DNA from: an uncultured Chloroflexota bacterium
GTDB taxonomy: Bacteria > Chloroflexota > Anaerolineae > Promineifilales > Promineifilaceae
Direction: 5' to 3'
Assembly (NCBI GenBank): GCA_937958365.1
Contig: CALFEW010000620.1
Location: forward strand, 1 to 6,528
DNA: 6,528 nt
In this document: positions 1 to 5,856 of the stretch, piece after piece
Position numbering within the stretch: the stretch's first letter is position 1
How the letters are laid out: every line of letters begins with the position of its first letter
Notes under the pieces: model-generated
What the model was told of the DNA's origin: nothing
What the model saw: the letters and a program-made list of their open reading frames with translations, nothing else
Databases searched by the model: none
Translations under genes and position numbers: made by a program

Positions 1-1
1 C

Positions 2-856
2 TATTTGCTTTCGCCATTGGTCAATCGCCTGGAAGCGCGTTGGGGCGGTAAACGCGCCCTGGCGACGTTTGTGGTGTATGTGTTGATGGTGTCCATTATC
101 CTGGGCGTTTTGTCTGGAGTGGGGGCGCTTATTTGGGGGCAGGTTCCCCAATGGGGCCAGGAGTTGGGCGATGCGCTGGCGGAGATTGGGCGATGGATTG
201 AACGGCCGTTTGAAATCTTAGGCTTTACCCTGCACCCAGAAATTTTGCTTGAGTACATCCAGCGTTCCACCGGCAATGCGATTACCGCCCTGCCTGTGGG
301 TTCTGGCTGGTTGGGCAGCATCGGTGAAAACTTGCTCCTGAGTTTGATTGTGTTGGTGGGGCTGTTTTATTTGCTGCGCGACGGCCGTGAAATTCCCCCA
401 ACCATGATCCAGGCGCTCCCCCCCGCTTATCACGAAGACGCTTACCGGCTCCTGGCGGACCTTGATACCGTCTGGCGCGTCTCTTTGCGCGTACAATTGA
501 TCATCTTTGCCATTATCGGCTTTTTGGTTGTTACCAGCACGGCGCTTATCCTTTTGTTGTTCCGACGTGGTTGGCTGCCACTTTCACCCGTCGGCCTGAT
601 CATTCTGATTGTCATTGTCTATGCCGGGATTCAACAAATTGATAACTTGTGGCTGCGGCCACAATACATGGGCCACGCCCTGAAACTGCACCCCGGCATT
701 GTCTTTGTCGCCCTGATTGCCGCCCTGGCCCTCACCGGCATCCTGGGCGCGATCGTGATCATTCCCGTTCTCGCCAGTCTGAAAGTACTCGCGCAGTACG
801 CTTACAACAAACTGATGGACAAACCTGCTTTCTCCAACGAAAACCAACAAGCCTGA
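2..856 (+). CDS. AI-2E/PerM-family transporter, C-terminal part (5' end outside window)
   Basis: The frame is open to the left edge, so the gene starts upstream. The first visible residues, YLLSPLVNRL, match the conserved segment that follows the second membrane helix in this family, so roughly 60-70 N-terminal residues are probably missing. Visible in order are a hydrophobic helix near bases 60-150, a soluble stretch, a helix ending in FYLLRDGRE (about 330-395), and a C-terminal block with QQIDNLWLRP, MGHALKLHP and GILGAIVIIPVLASLKVL. These are typical of AI-2E proteins, which are multi-pass inner-membrane proteins; some export autoinducer-2 or act as Na+/H+ antiporters, but most are uncharacterised, so the substrate is unknown. 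The usual segment with the IPxxGP signature between the LRxQ helix and the QQ(I/L)(D/E)N motif is absent: only 48 residues separate the two Gln positions (bases 494-637), about 25 fewer than I recall for the family. The next gene, uvrA, is on the same strand 182 bases away and is probably transcribed separately. Confidence 0.85.
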   Translation, partial: YLLSPLVNRLEARWGGKRALATFVVYVLMVSIILGVLSGVGALIWGQVPQWGQELGDALAEIGRWIERPFEILGFTLHPEILLEYIQRSTGNAITALPVGSGWLGSIGENLLLSLIVLVGLFYLLRDGREIPPTMIQALPPAYHEDAYRLLADLDTVWRVSLRVQLIIFAIIGFLVVTSTALILLLFRRGWLPLSPVGLIILIVIVYAGIQQIDNLWLRPQYMGHALKLHPGIVFVALIAALALTGILGAIVIIPVLASLKVLAQYAYNKLMDKPAFSNENQQA

Positions 857-923
857 CCCCACATAATCACCCCGGTTCTCCGGCAAAACCTATAAAACGC
901 TAATGGTTTCAGCTCGTTTCCCA

Positions 924-932
924 TGCTAGAAT
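924..932 (+). promoter_or_regulatory. Candidate extended -10 promoter for uvrA
   Basis: TGCTAGAAT matches the extended -10 form TGnTATAAT, with TAGAAT at 927-932 agreeing at five of six positions. The region 16-18 bases upstream (903-910) holds no good -35 hexamer, which is tolerated in extended -10 promoters. Transcription would start near 939, leaving a leader of about 100 bases. I saw no LexA-type operator (neither CTG-N10-CAG nor GAAC-N4-GTTC). The call is inference from motif matching alone. Confidence 0.4.
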
Positions 933-1003
933 TGCGGGTCGGCTCAAATGAAGCAAATAGTCGGCGCGCACCATCAACCAACCATCTAGCCCTTTCATGA
1001 CCC

Positions 1004-1041
1004 GACTACCAGACTACTAGACCCTGGACTAACAGACTATG
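1004..1041 (+). repeat. Short tandem repeat of GACTAnnA units running into the uvrA start codon
   Basis: Five consecutive units begin with GAC at a 7-8 base period: GACTACCA at 1004, GACTACTA at 1012, GACCCTG at 1020, GACTAACA at 1027, and GACTATG at 1035, whose last three bases are the uvrA start codon. The stretch occupies the place where a ribosome binding site would sit and contains no purine-rich Shine-Dalgarno sequence. Its function is unknown; it may be a replication-slippage product or a leader that keeps the start unstructured. Confidence 0.6.
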
Positions 1042-3939
1042 TCTTTAGACAAAATCGTCGTGCGCGGCGCGCGCGAACACAATCTGAAAAACGTCACCGT
1101 CGAGATTCCCCGCGACAAACTCGTCGTCCTCACCGGCATTTCCGGTTCCGGCAAGTCTTCCCTGGCTTTCGATACCATCTTTGCCGAAGGGCAGCGGCGT
1201 TACGTGGAATCACTTTCCGCTTATGCCCGCCAATTCCTCGGCCAGATGGAAAAACCCGACGTTGACCAGATTGAGGGGTTGAGTCCGGCCGTTTCCATAG
1301 ACCAAAAAGGCGTCAGCCACAATCCACGCTCGACGGTGGGTACCGTTACCGAGATTTACGATTATCTGCGCCTGCTGTTTGCCCGTGTGGGAACGCCGCA
1401 CTGCCCGGAATGCGGCCGTCCCGTCATGCCCCAATCGGCCGAGCAAATTGTGGAAAGTGTGCTGCATATGCCCCAGGGCAGCCGTATTCAGGTATTGGCG
1501 CCGCTGGTCAAAGACCGCAAGGGGCATCACCAAAGCGTTTTTGAAGATGTGCGTAAAGCTGGTTTCGTGCGCGTGCGCATCAACGGCGAAGTGCGCCAGG
1601 TAGATGAAGAGATCGAGCTGGATCGTTACAAGAATCACAACATTGAAGCCGTAGTAGACCGCCTCATTATCCGGCACGATCCGCACGACGACGGTGAAGA
1701 GGCCAAAGCCGACCGCACCCGCCTGACCGATTCCGTGGAAACGGCGCTGGCACTGGGCAGCGGCATTGTCATCATCAACGACGTGACCGATCCGGGTAAT
1801 GCCACCGACCAGCTTTACTCTGAACATCTTTATTGCCCTTATGATGGCACGAGCATACCGGAAATCGAACCACGCACGTTCAGCTTTAACAGCCCACACG
1901 GCGCCTGCCCGGTCTGCCAGGGTTTGGGCACAAAAAAAGAGATGGACGATGACCTGATTGTGCCTAACAAGGATTTGACGCTGGCCGAAGGCGCGATTAC
2001 CGGCTGGCCGACGGATGACAAGGCAGGGTATTACTGGCAGCTTCTTAAGGCGACGGCCGATCACTTTAAAATCCCTACGAACGTACCTGTGCGTGAGCTA
2101 AACGAAGCGCAAATGCACATTTTGCTTCATGGCAGCGGTGAGGAAACCGTCACCGTTACCTACGTTAATCGGGATGGCGATACACGCCACTACCGCACCA
2201 AGTACGAAGGCGTGGTGACGAATCTGTGGCGGCGCTATAACGAATCTACGTCCGACTATGTGCGCGATAAATTGGAGAGCTTCATGGTCAATCGGCCTTG
2301 CTCCACTTGCAACGGCACGCGCTTGCAGCCGGTCGCCCTGGCCGTGACTATCGGCGACGCGAACATCGCCGACGTGACCCGCTGGGCGGTGGCCCGATCT
2401 TTGCCCTGGGCGGAAAAGCTGCGCCAGGATGGCGTGCTCACCGAACGGCAAAAGATGATCGCTAAACCTATTCTGAAGGAAGTTCACGAACGGCTCCAAT
2501 TTATGATCAACGTGGGGCTAGATTACCTGACGCTGGAACGGGCAGCAGGCACGCTGAGCGGCGGCGAGGCGCAGCGCATCCGCCTGGCGACGCAAATTGG
2601 CAGCCAATTGATGGGCGTTCTGTACGTGTTGGACGAACCGTCCATTGGACTGCATCAGCGGGACAATGCGCGCCTGATCCACACGCTGAAAGGGATGCGT
2701 GACCTGGGCAATACGGTGCTGGTGGTGGAACACGATGAAGATACGATGCGCGCCGCCGACTGGATTGTGGACCTGGGGCCGGGGGCGGGCAAACTGGGCG
2801 GCGAGATCGTGGCTGAGGGCACGCCGGAGCAGGTGGCGGCAAATGTGAATTCGATCACGGGCGGGTATTTGAACGGCCGTCTCCGCATCCCGGTCCCTGG
2901 CAAACGGCGTAAAGGGCACAAAGGCCAATATCTCATCGTGCGCGGCGCGCAAGAAAACAACCTGAAAAACGTAGACGTCGCCATTCCTCTAGGCAAATTT
3001 GTCTGCATCACCGGCGTCAGCGGCAGCGGCAAAAGCTCCTTTTTGGTAGAAATTCTCAGCAAGCGGCTGAATCAGCATTTCTACAAATCCAAAGAACTCC
3101 CCGGCAAACATAGCCGCATCGAAGGGTTGGAACACCTGGATAAAGTGATCGAGATTGACCAAAGCCCCATTGGTCGCACGCCACGTTCCAATCCAGCGAC
3201 GTATACCAACCTCTTCAACCCGATCCGCGACCTGTTTACCGGGCTGCCGGAGAGCAAGATTCGCGGGTACAAGGCGGGAAGGTTTAGTTTTAATGTGAAG
3301 GGCGGCCGCTGTGAGGCGTGTCAGGGACAGGGGCAAAATCGTATCGAGATGCAGTTTTTGCCGGACATTTATGTGCCCTGCGACATTTGCCACGGGGCGC
3401 GTTATAACCGGGAGACGCTGCAAGTCACTTACAAGGGGCTGAACATCGCCCAGGTGCTAGACCTGAGCGTGGATGAAGCGTTGGGGTTTTTTGAGCATAT
3501 CCCGACCATCCAACGCAAATTGGAGACGTTGGTGGATGTGGGTCTGGGTTACATTCACCTGGGGCAACCGGCGACAACGTTAAGTGGCGGTGAAGCGCAG
3601 CGGGTGAAACTTAGCCGCGAACTGTCGAAGATTGCCACGGGGCGGACGATGTATATTTTGGATGAGCCGTCGGTGGGGCTGCACAGCCACGACGTGGCGA
3701 AGCTGATCACGGCGCTGAACCGGCTGGTGGATAAGGGCAACACGGTGGTGATTATTGAGCACAACCTGGACATTATCAAGGTGGCGGACCATCTGATTGA
3801 CATGGGGCCGGAGGGCGGCGACCGGGGCGGGCTTATTGTGGCGGAAGGTACGCCGGAGCAGGTGGCGCAGGTGGAAGGGAGTTATACGGGGGAGTTTTTA
3901 CGGCCGTATCTCAACGGTCAGGCCCAGGTTATGGTGTAA
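1039..3939 (+). CDS. uvrA: UvrA, excinuclease ABC subunit A
   Basis: This 966-residue protein is a full-length UvrA, the ATP-dependent damage sensor of nucleotide excision repair, which dimerises, loads UvrB at lesions and then leaves. Both ABC ATPase halves are complete. Walker A is GISGSGKS at 33-40 and GVSGSGKS at 659-666; the signature LSGGEAQR is at about 506-513 and 848-855; Walker B ends in LDEP at 531-534 and 874-877. Of the Cys pairs, CPEC (122-125), CSTC (421-424), CPVC (290-293), CEAC (758-761) and CDIC (781-784) are intact, while the pair expected at 266-269 reads CPYD, with Asp269 instead of the second Cys. The start gives the usual MSLDKIVVRGAREHNLKN opening and fits family length, but no Shine-Dalgarno site precedes it. 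The gene converges on the PIN toxin gene and their 3' ends overlap by 11 bases. The protein acts in the cytoplasm. Confidence 0.98.
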   Translation: MSLDKIVVRGAREHNLKNVTVEIPRDKLVVLTGISGSGKSSLAFDTIFAEGQRRYVESLSAYARQFLGQMEKPDVDQIEGLSPAVSIDQKGVSHNPRSTVGTVTEIYDYLRLLFARVGTPHCPECGRPVMPQSAEQIVESVLHMPQGSRIQVLAPLVKDRKGHHQSVFEDVRKAGFVRVRINGEVRQVDEEIELDRYKNHNIEAVVDRLIIRHDPHDDGEEAKADRTRLTDSVETALALGSGIVIINDVTDPGNATDQLYSEHLYCPYDGTSIPEIEPRTFSFNSPHGACPVCQGLGTKKEMDDDLIVPNKDLTLAEGAITGWPTDDKAGYYWQLLKATADHFKIPTNVPVRELNEAQMHILLHGSGEETVTVTYVNRDGDTRHYRTKYEGVVTNLWRRYNESTSDYVRDKLESFMVNRPCSTCNGTRLQPVALAVTIGDANIADVTRWAVARSLPWAEKLRQDGVLTERQKMIAKPILKEVHERLQFMINVGLDYLTLERAAGTLSGGEAQRIRLATQIGSQLMGVLYVLDEPSIGLHQRDNARLIHTLKGMRDLGNTVLVVEHDEDTMRAADWIVDLGPGAGKLGGEIVAEGTPEQVAANVNSITGGYLNGRLRIPVPGKRRKGHKGQYLIVRGAQENNLKNVDVAIPLGKFVCITGVSGSGKSSFLVEILSKRLNQHFYKSKELPGKHSRIEGLEHLDKVIEIDQSPIGRTPRSNPATYTNLFNPIRDLFTGLPESKIRGYKAGRFSFNVKGGRCEACQGQGQNRIEMQFLPDIYVPCDICHGARYNRETLQVTYKGLNIAQVLDLSVDEALGFFEHIPTIQRKLETLVDVGLGYIHLGQPATTLSGGEAQRVKLSRELSKIATGRTMYILDEPSVGLHSHDVAKLITALNRLVDKGNTVVIIEHNLDIIKVADHLIDMGPEGGDRGGLIVAEGTPEQVAQVEGSYTGEFLRPYLNGQAQVMV

Positions 3940-3949
3940 CGGCCGTAAA
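3897..3949. other. Potential long hairpin formed by two ACGGCCGT copies at the convergent gene ends
   Basis: TTTACGGCCGT at 3897-3907 is the exact reverse complement of ACGGCCGTAAA at 3939-3949, giving an 11-bp stem around a 31-base loop. The structure covers the last codons and stop of uvrA and the last codons and stop of the convergent PIN gene, where no ordinary hairpin-plus-T-run terminator is visible. It could hinder transcription from both sides, but it has no U-tract and may be only a by-product of the repeated palindrome. Confidence 0.3.
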
Positions 3950-4333
3950 CCCCTGTTCGACAAAATGCTCGTCAAAACCAAAATAATGCTCGATGCTCAA
4001 TTGCCGCATCGCGGCAAAACTAACGCAGTCTACCAGGCTTAACTGCCGGCGGTTGGCCGTTAGCAGCGCCATAACAGCAGCTCGATGCAATTCTTCATCA
4101 ACCCATTTAAGATGCAAAACAGGTGTCACATCGGTCTGGAACGTTTTCACAAACCTCATGCCTAAACGCCGTTGAATTAAAGCTGCACTCTCCAGCAAAA
4201 CGTAATTGGTACAAAAAAGAGACGTATCTTCCTGCGCCAGCAAATGCAACCAAATTGCACCTGCTTGAGGGTGCATTGTCTCTGACCGATCTAATAAAGC
4301 CAGGAATGCAGAGGTATCCACAAAGACGTTCAT
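3929..4333 (-). CDS. PIN-domain ribonuclease toxin (VapC-like)
   Basis: The 134-residue protein has the size and fold markers of a VapC-type PIN toxin, a Mg2+-dependent endoribonuclease that usually cuts tRNA or rRNA sites to stop translation. The acidic metal-binding positions are visible: Asp6 in NVFVDTSAFLALLD, Glu48 in NYVLLESAAL, Asp102 in QLSLVDCVSF, and Asp121 in YFGFDEHF. The start codon overlaps the antitoxin stop in an ATGA arrangement, implying coupled translation; GGAG at 4347-4344 could serve as a distant ribosome site 10 bases away. The C-terminus (TAVTP) is encoded by one copy of the ACGGCCGT repeat and overlaps the 3' end of uvrA by 11 bases on the opposite strand. Its RNA target cannot be told from sequence. 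The active site looks intact, so this is not an obvious pseudogene. Confidence 0.9.
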   Translation of the reverse strand: MNVFVDTSAFLALLDRSETMHPQAGAIWLHLLAQEDTSLFCTNYVLLESAALIQRRLGMRFVKTFQTDVTPVLHLKWVDEELHRAAVMALLTANRRQLSLVDCVSFAAMRQLSIEHYFGFDEHFVEQGFTAVTP

Positions 4334-4587
4334 GCGCCAAAGTCTCCATAAGCTTCATCCAGATAGTGATCATGATTTGTGGCTAAATCAGTTATGCCTG
4401 AATCGGCGATGCCAATGACGGCCGTTGCCCGCAGTCTCTTTTCTTCGAGTGTTGCTTCCGGGCTGGATTGAATTAGCAAGTCAATGCCTTGGCGAATGAG
4501 TTCGGCCACCGACACGTCGTATTCGGCGGCCATTTCCTTTAGCTTTCGGGATTGGTCTTCCCGTAATTGAATTTGAGTGCGTAACAT
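4330..4587 (-). CDS. Ribbon-helix-helix antitoxin (CopG/VapB-like), partner of the PIN toxin
   Basis: The 85-residue product starts MLRTQIQLREDQSRKLKEMA and continues with a helix containing VSVAELIRQGIDLLI, which together form the beta-strand plus two helices of a ribbon-helix-helix DNA-binding domain (residues about 2-45). The tail, with SGITDLATNHDHYLDEAYGDF, resembles the toxin-binding tails of RHH antitoxins paired with PIN toxins, where a (S/T)DL..NHD.YL.EA pattern is common. The frame is open to 4686, but the ATG at 4587 is preferred: the domain begins there, and GAAGG (4599-4595) lies 7 bases upstream. It should neutralise the toxin and, as a dimer or complex, repress the operon through the inverted repeats just upstream. 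It is separated by 102 bases from the end of the asparaginase gene on the same strand. An ACGGCCGT copy encodes its ATAV segment. Confidence 0.9.
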   Translation of the reverse strand: MLRTQIQLREDQSRKLKEMAAEYDVSVAELIRQGIDLLIQSSPEATLEEKRLRATAVIGIADSGITDLATNHDHYLDEAYGDFGA

Positions 4588-4602
4588 ATCTGCGCCTTCG
4601 GG

Positions 4603-4641
4603 AAAAGTGTAATCACTTTTCTCATTGTGATTACATTGTAA
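4603..4641 (-). promoter_or_regulatory. Operator array for the toxin-antitoxin operon
   Basis: Three nested dyads lie between the predicted -10 box and the antitoxin ribosome site. AAAAGTG (4603-4609) and CACTTTT (4614-4620) form a perfect 7-bp inverted repeat with a 4-base centre. TGTAATCAC (4608-4616) and GTGATTACA (4627-4635) form a perfect 9-bp inverted repeat with centres 19 bases apart. TTACATTGTAA (4631-4641) is a perfect odd palindrome over the -10 box. The element TGTAA or its complement recurs at 4608, 4631 and 4637. Autoregulation by RHH antitoxins through such sites is well established for the family; the assignment here is inference from position. Confidence 0.65.
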
Positions 4642-4663
4642 CACGGATGAACGGCCGTCACAA
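4635..4663 (-). promoter_or_regulatory. Promoter of the toxin-antitoxin operon
   Basis: Reading the minus strand, TTGTGA (4663-4658) and TACAAT (4640-4635) are separated by exactly 17 bases and match sigma70-type -35 and -10 boxes at four and five of six positions. Transcription would start near 4628, about 41 bases before the antitoxin ATG. The operator dyads cover the -10 box and start site, as expected for repression. An ACGGCCGT copy (4651-4658) sits at the -35/spacer boundary. Confidence 0.55.
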
Positions 4664-4689
4664 TCCTCACGCGCCGCCACGTTCAATCC

Positions 4690-5715
4690 TCACTCCGTCA
4701 ATTCCCCGCGCAAATCCTGCTGCATCAACGCCCGAATCTGCGCCACATCCTCGGAAATGCTCAACAAATAGGCCAGTTTTGTCAGCGCCGCCTCCAACGT
4801 CATGTCGTAGCCGCTGATGACGCCGGCCGCGGCTAGTTCTGCGCCGGTGGCGTACAAGGTCAGGTCTACGCGCCCTTTCAGGCATTGGGTGCAGTCCACA
4901 ATCACCACACCCCGCGCCGTTGCTTCAGCCAGGACGCGCAAAAATTCCTTGTCGCCGGTGGGGCCATTGCCCGCGCCATACGTTTCCAGCACCAGGCCGC
5001 GCAGCGGCGGCTGGAGCATATTCGCCAGAATCCGCGCCGACAATCCTGGAAACAGCCGAAACGCCCCCACAACGGCCGGCGCTTTGATTTCGCGCAGGTC
5101 TATCGAGGCTGGTGGTTGTGTAGACGGCCGTTTCACCAATCTCTCCCGTATCTCCACCCCTACACCCAACGTCGCCAGCGCCGGAAAATTAGGTGAGGCA
5201 AACGCTTCGAAGCCGTCGGCGTCTACCTTCACCGCCCGGCAGCCGCGAAAGAGACGGCCGTGAAAATAAAGCCCCACCTCCGGGATGACAAACTCGTGGG
5301 CCGCCAACATCAGGGAGGAGATCAGGTTGTCTTGGGCGTCGTTGCGCAGTTCGCCCAGCGGGATTTGCGAGCCGGTCACGATGACCGGTTTCGCCAGTCC
5401 TTTGAGCATAAAGGCCAGCGCCGAGGCGGTGTAGGCCATTGTGTCGGTTCCGTGCAGGACGATAAACCCGTCGTAGTCATGGTAATGGTCGCAGATGTCG
5501 CGGGCGACTCTGGACCAATCGGCCGGTGTCATGTCCGGAGAATCGAAAAGCGGGTCGTATTGGTGGATGGTGTAATCGGGCAGCGACGGGTGTTGAAAGG
5601 CAGGCGTGGCGGCCATCAGGTCTTGCAGGTGGTTGGGAACGGGCATGTAATGGCCGTTCACCCGCTTCATGCCAATGGTTCCCCCGGTGTAGGCGATATA
5701 GACTCGTTTTTTCAT
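4690..5715 (-). CDS. ansA: Type I (cytoplasmic) L-asparaginase
   Basis: This 341-residue enzyme hydrolyses L-asparagine to aspartate and ammonia. It resembles E. coli AnsA (338 residues, from memory) along its whole length. The N-terminal motif AYTGGTIGM carries the nucleophile Thr13; HGTDTMAYTASA holds Thr90 and Asp91; and Lys163 in AVKVDADGFEAFASPN completes the catalytic set. The C-terminal region includes TYGAGNGP, DCTQCLKGRV and the E. coli-like end LRGELT. There is no signal peptide, which fits the cytoplasmic low-affinity type I enzyme rather than the periplasmic type II. The frame extends 53 codons further upstream, but the ATG at 5715 is chosen because homology begins there and GAGGG lies 8 bases before it. 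It is divergent from hpt across about 140 bases. The toxin-antitoxin operon follows on the same strand, and I see no terminator between them, so some read-through is possible. Confidence 0.96.
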   Translation of the reverse strand: MKKRVYIAYTGGTIGMKRVNGHYMPVPNHLQDLMAATPAFQHPSLPDYTIHQYDPLFDSPDMTPADWSRVARDICDHYHDYDGFIVLHGTDTMAYTASALAFMLKGLAKPVIVTGSQIPLGELRNDAQDNLISSLMLAAHEFVIPEVGLYFHGRLFRGCRAVKVDADGFEAFASPNFPALATLGVGVEIRERLVKRPSTQPPASIDLREIKAPAVVGAFRLFPGLSARILANMLQPPLRGLVLETYGAGNGPTGDKEFLRVLAEATARGVVIVDCTQCLKGRVDLTLYATGAELAAAGVISGYDMTLEAALTKLAYLLSISEDVAQIRALMQQDLRGELTE

Positions 5716-5723
5716 GCGCGTTT

Positions 5724-5728
5724 CCCTC
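5724..5728 (-). promoter_or_regulatory. Shine-Dalgarno site that fixes the ansA start
   Basis: GAGGG on the minus strand lies 8 bases upstream of the ATG at 5715. It supports this start over the longer open frame beginning at 5874, which would overlap hpt and carry a non-homologous basic N-terminus. Confidence 0.75.
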
Positions 5729-5751
5729 AGACGGTTTAGAATTGGGGTGAT

Positions 5752-5780
5752 ATTGTGGGCGAGAACGGCCGTTTTGCCAA
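5752..5780 (-). promoter_or_regulatory. Candidate promoter of ansA
   Basis: On the minus strand, TTGGCA (5780-5775) and CACAAT (5757-5752) are separated by 17 bases, matching the sigma70 consensus at five and four of six positions. The start would be near 5745, giving a leader of about 30 bases before the ATG. The spacer contains a full ACGGCCGT copy (5765-5772). I found no comparably good pair for hpt on the other strand. Confidence 0.4.
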
Positions 5781-5847
5781 CTGCAACCGACCAGGACCCT
5801 GCTCGCAAATTTTCTTTGCGCCTTCGCTTCTTTTCGTTAGACCATTT

Positions 5848-5852
5848 GAGGT
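5848..5852 (+). promoter_or_regulatory. Shine-Dalgarno site that fixes the hpt start
   Basis: GAGGT lies 4 bases before the ATG at 5857. The open frame continues upstream to 5755, but that part shows no family similarity and has no ribosome site, so the downstream start is preferred. Confidence 0.7.
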
Positions 5853-5856
5853 AACT

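Noticed and set aside
866..898. Possible terminator after the AI-2E gene (CCGG-TTCT-CCGG)
   Set aside because: The stem is only 4 bp and no T-run follows; it is too weak to call.
1..960. Inverted 10-mer CTATTTGCTT (1-10) and AAGCAAATAG (951-960), which might flank the AI-2E gene like terminal repeats
   Set aside because: Ten-base matches between arbitrary places are expected several times in a window this size, and the match does not extend or flank a mobile gene.
958..1008. Inverted repeat TAGTCGG / CCGACTA upstream of uvrA as a possible riboswitch or attenuator
   Set aside because: A 7-bp stem with a 37-base loop and no other conserved structure is compatible with chance, and one arm belongs to the tandem repeat.
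857..1038. SOS (LexA) box in front of uvrA
   Set aside because: Neither the CTG-N10-CAG type nor the GAAC-N4-GTTC type is present; other lineage-specific LexA motifs cannot be excluded.
1210..2064. Long open frame antisense to uvrA
   Set aside because: uvrA is certain on the other strand; this frame has no recognisable domain and looks like a shadow of GC-rich coding sequence. The same applies to the other antisense frames in uvrA, ansA and hpt.
4661..4693. Direct repeat CAATCCTCAC (4661-4670 and 4684-4693) as target-site duplication of a toxin-antitoxin insertion
   Set aside because: Both copies lie on the same side of the module, so they cannot be a flanking duplication.
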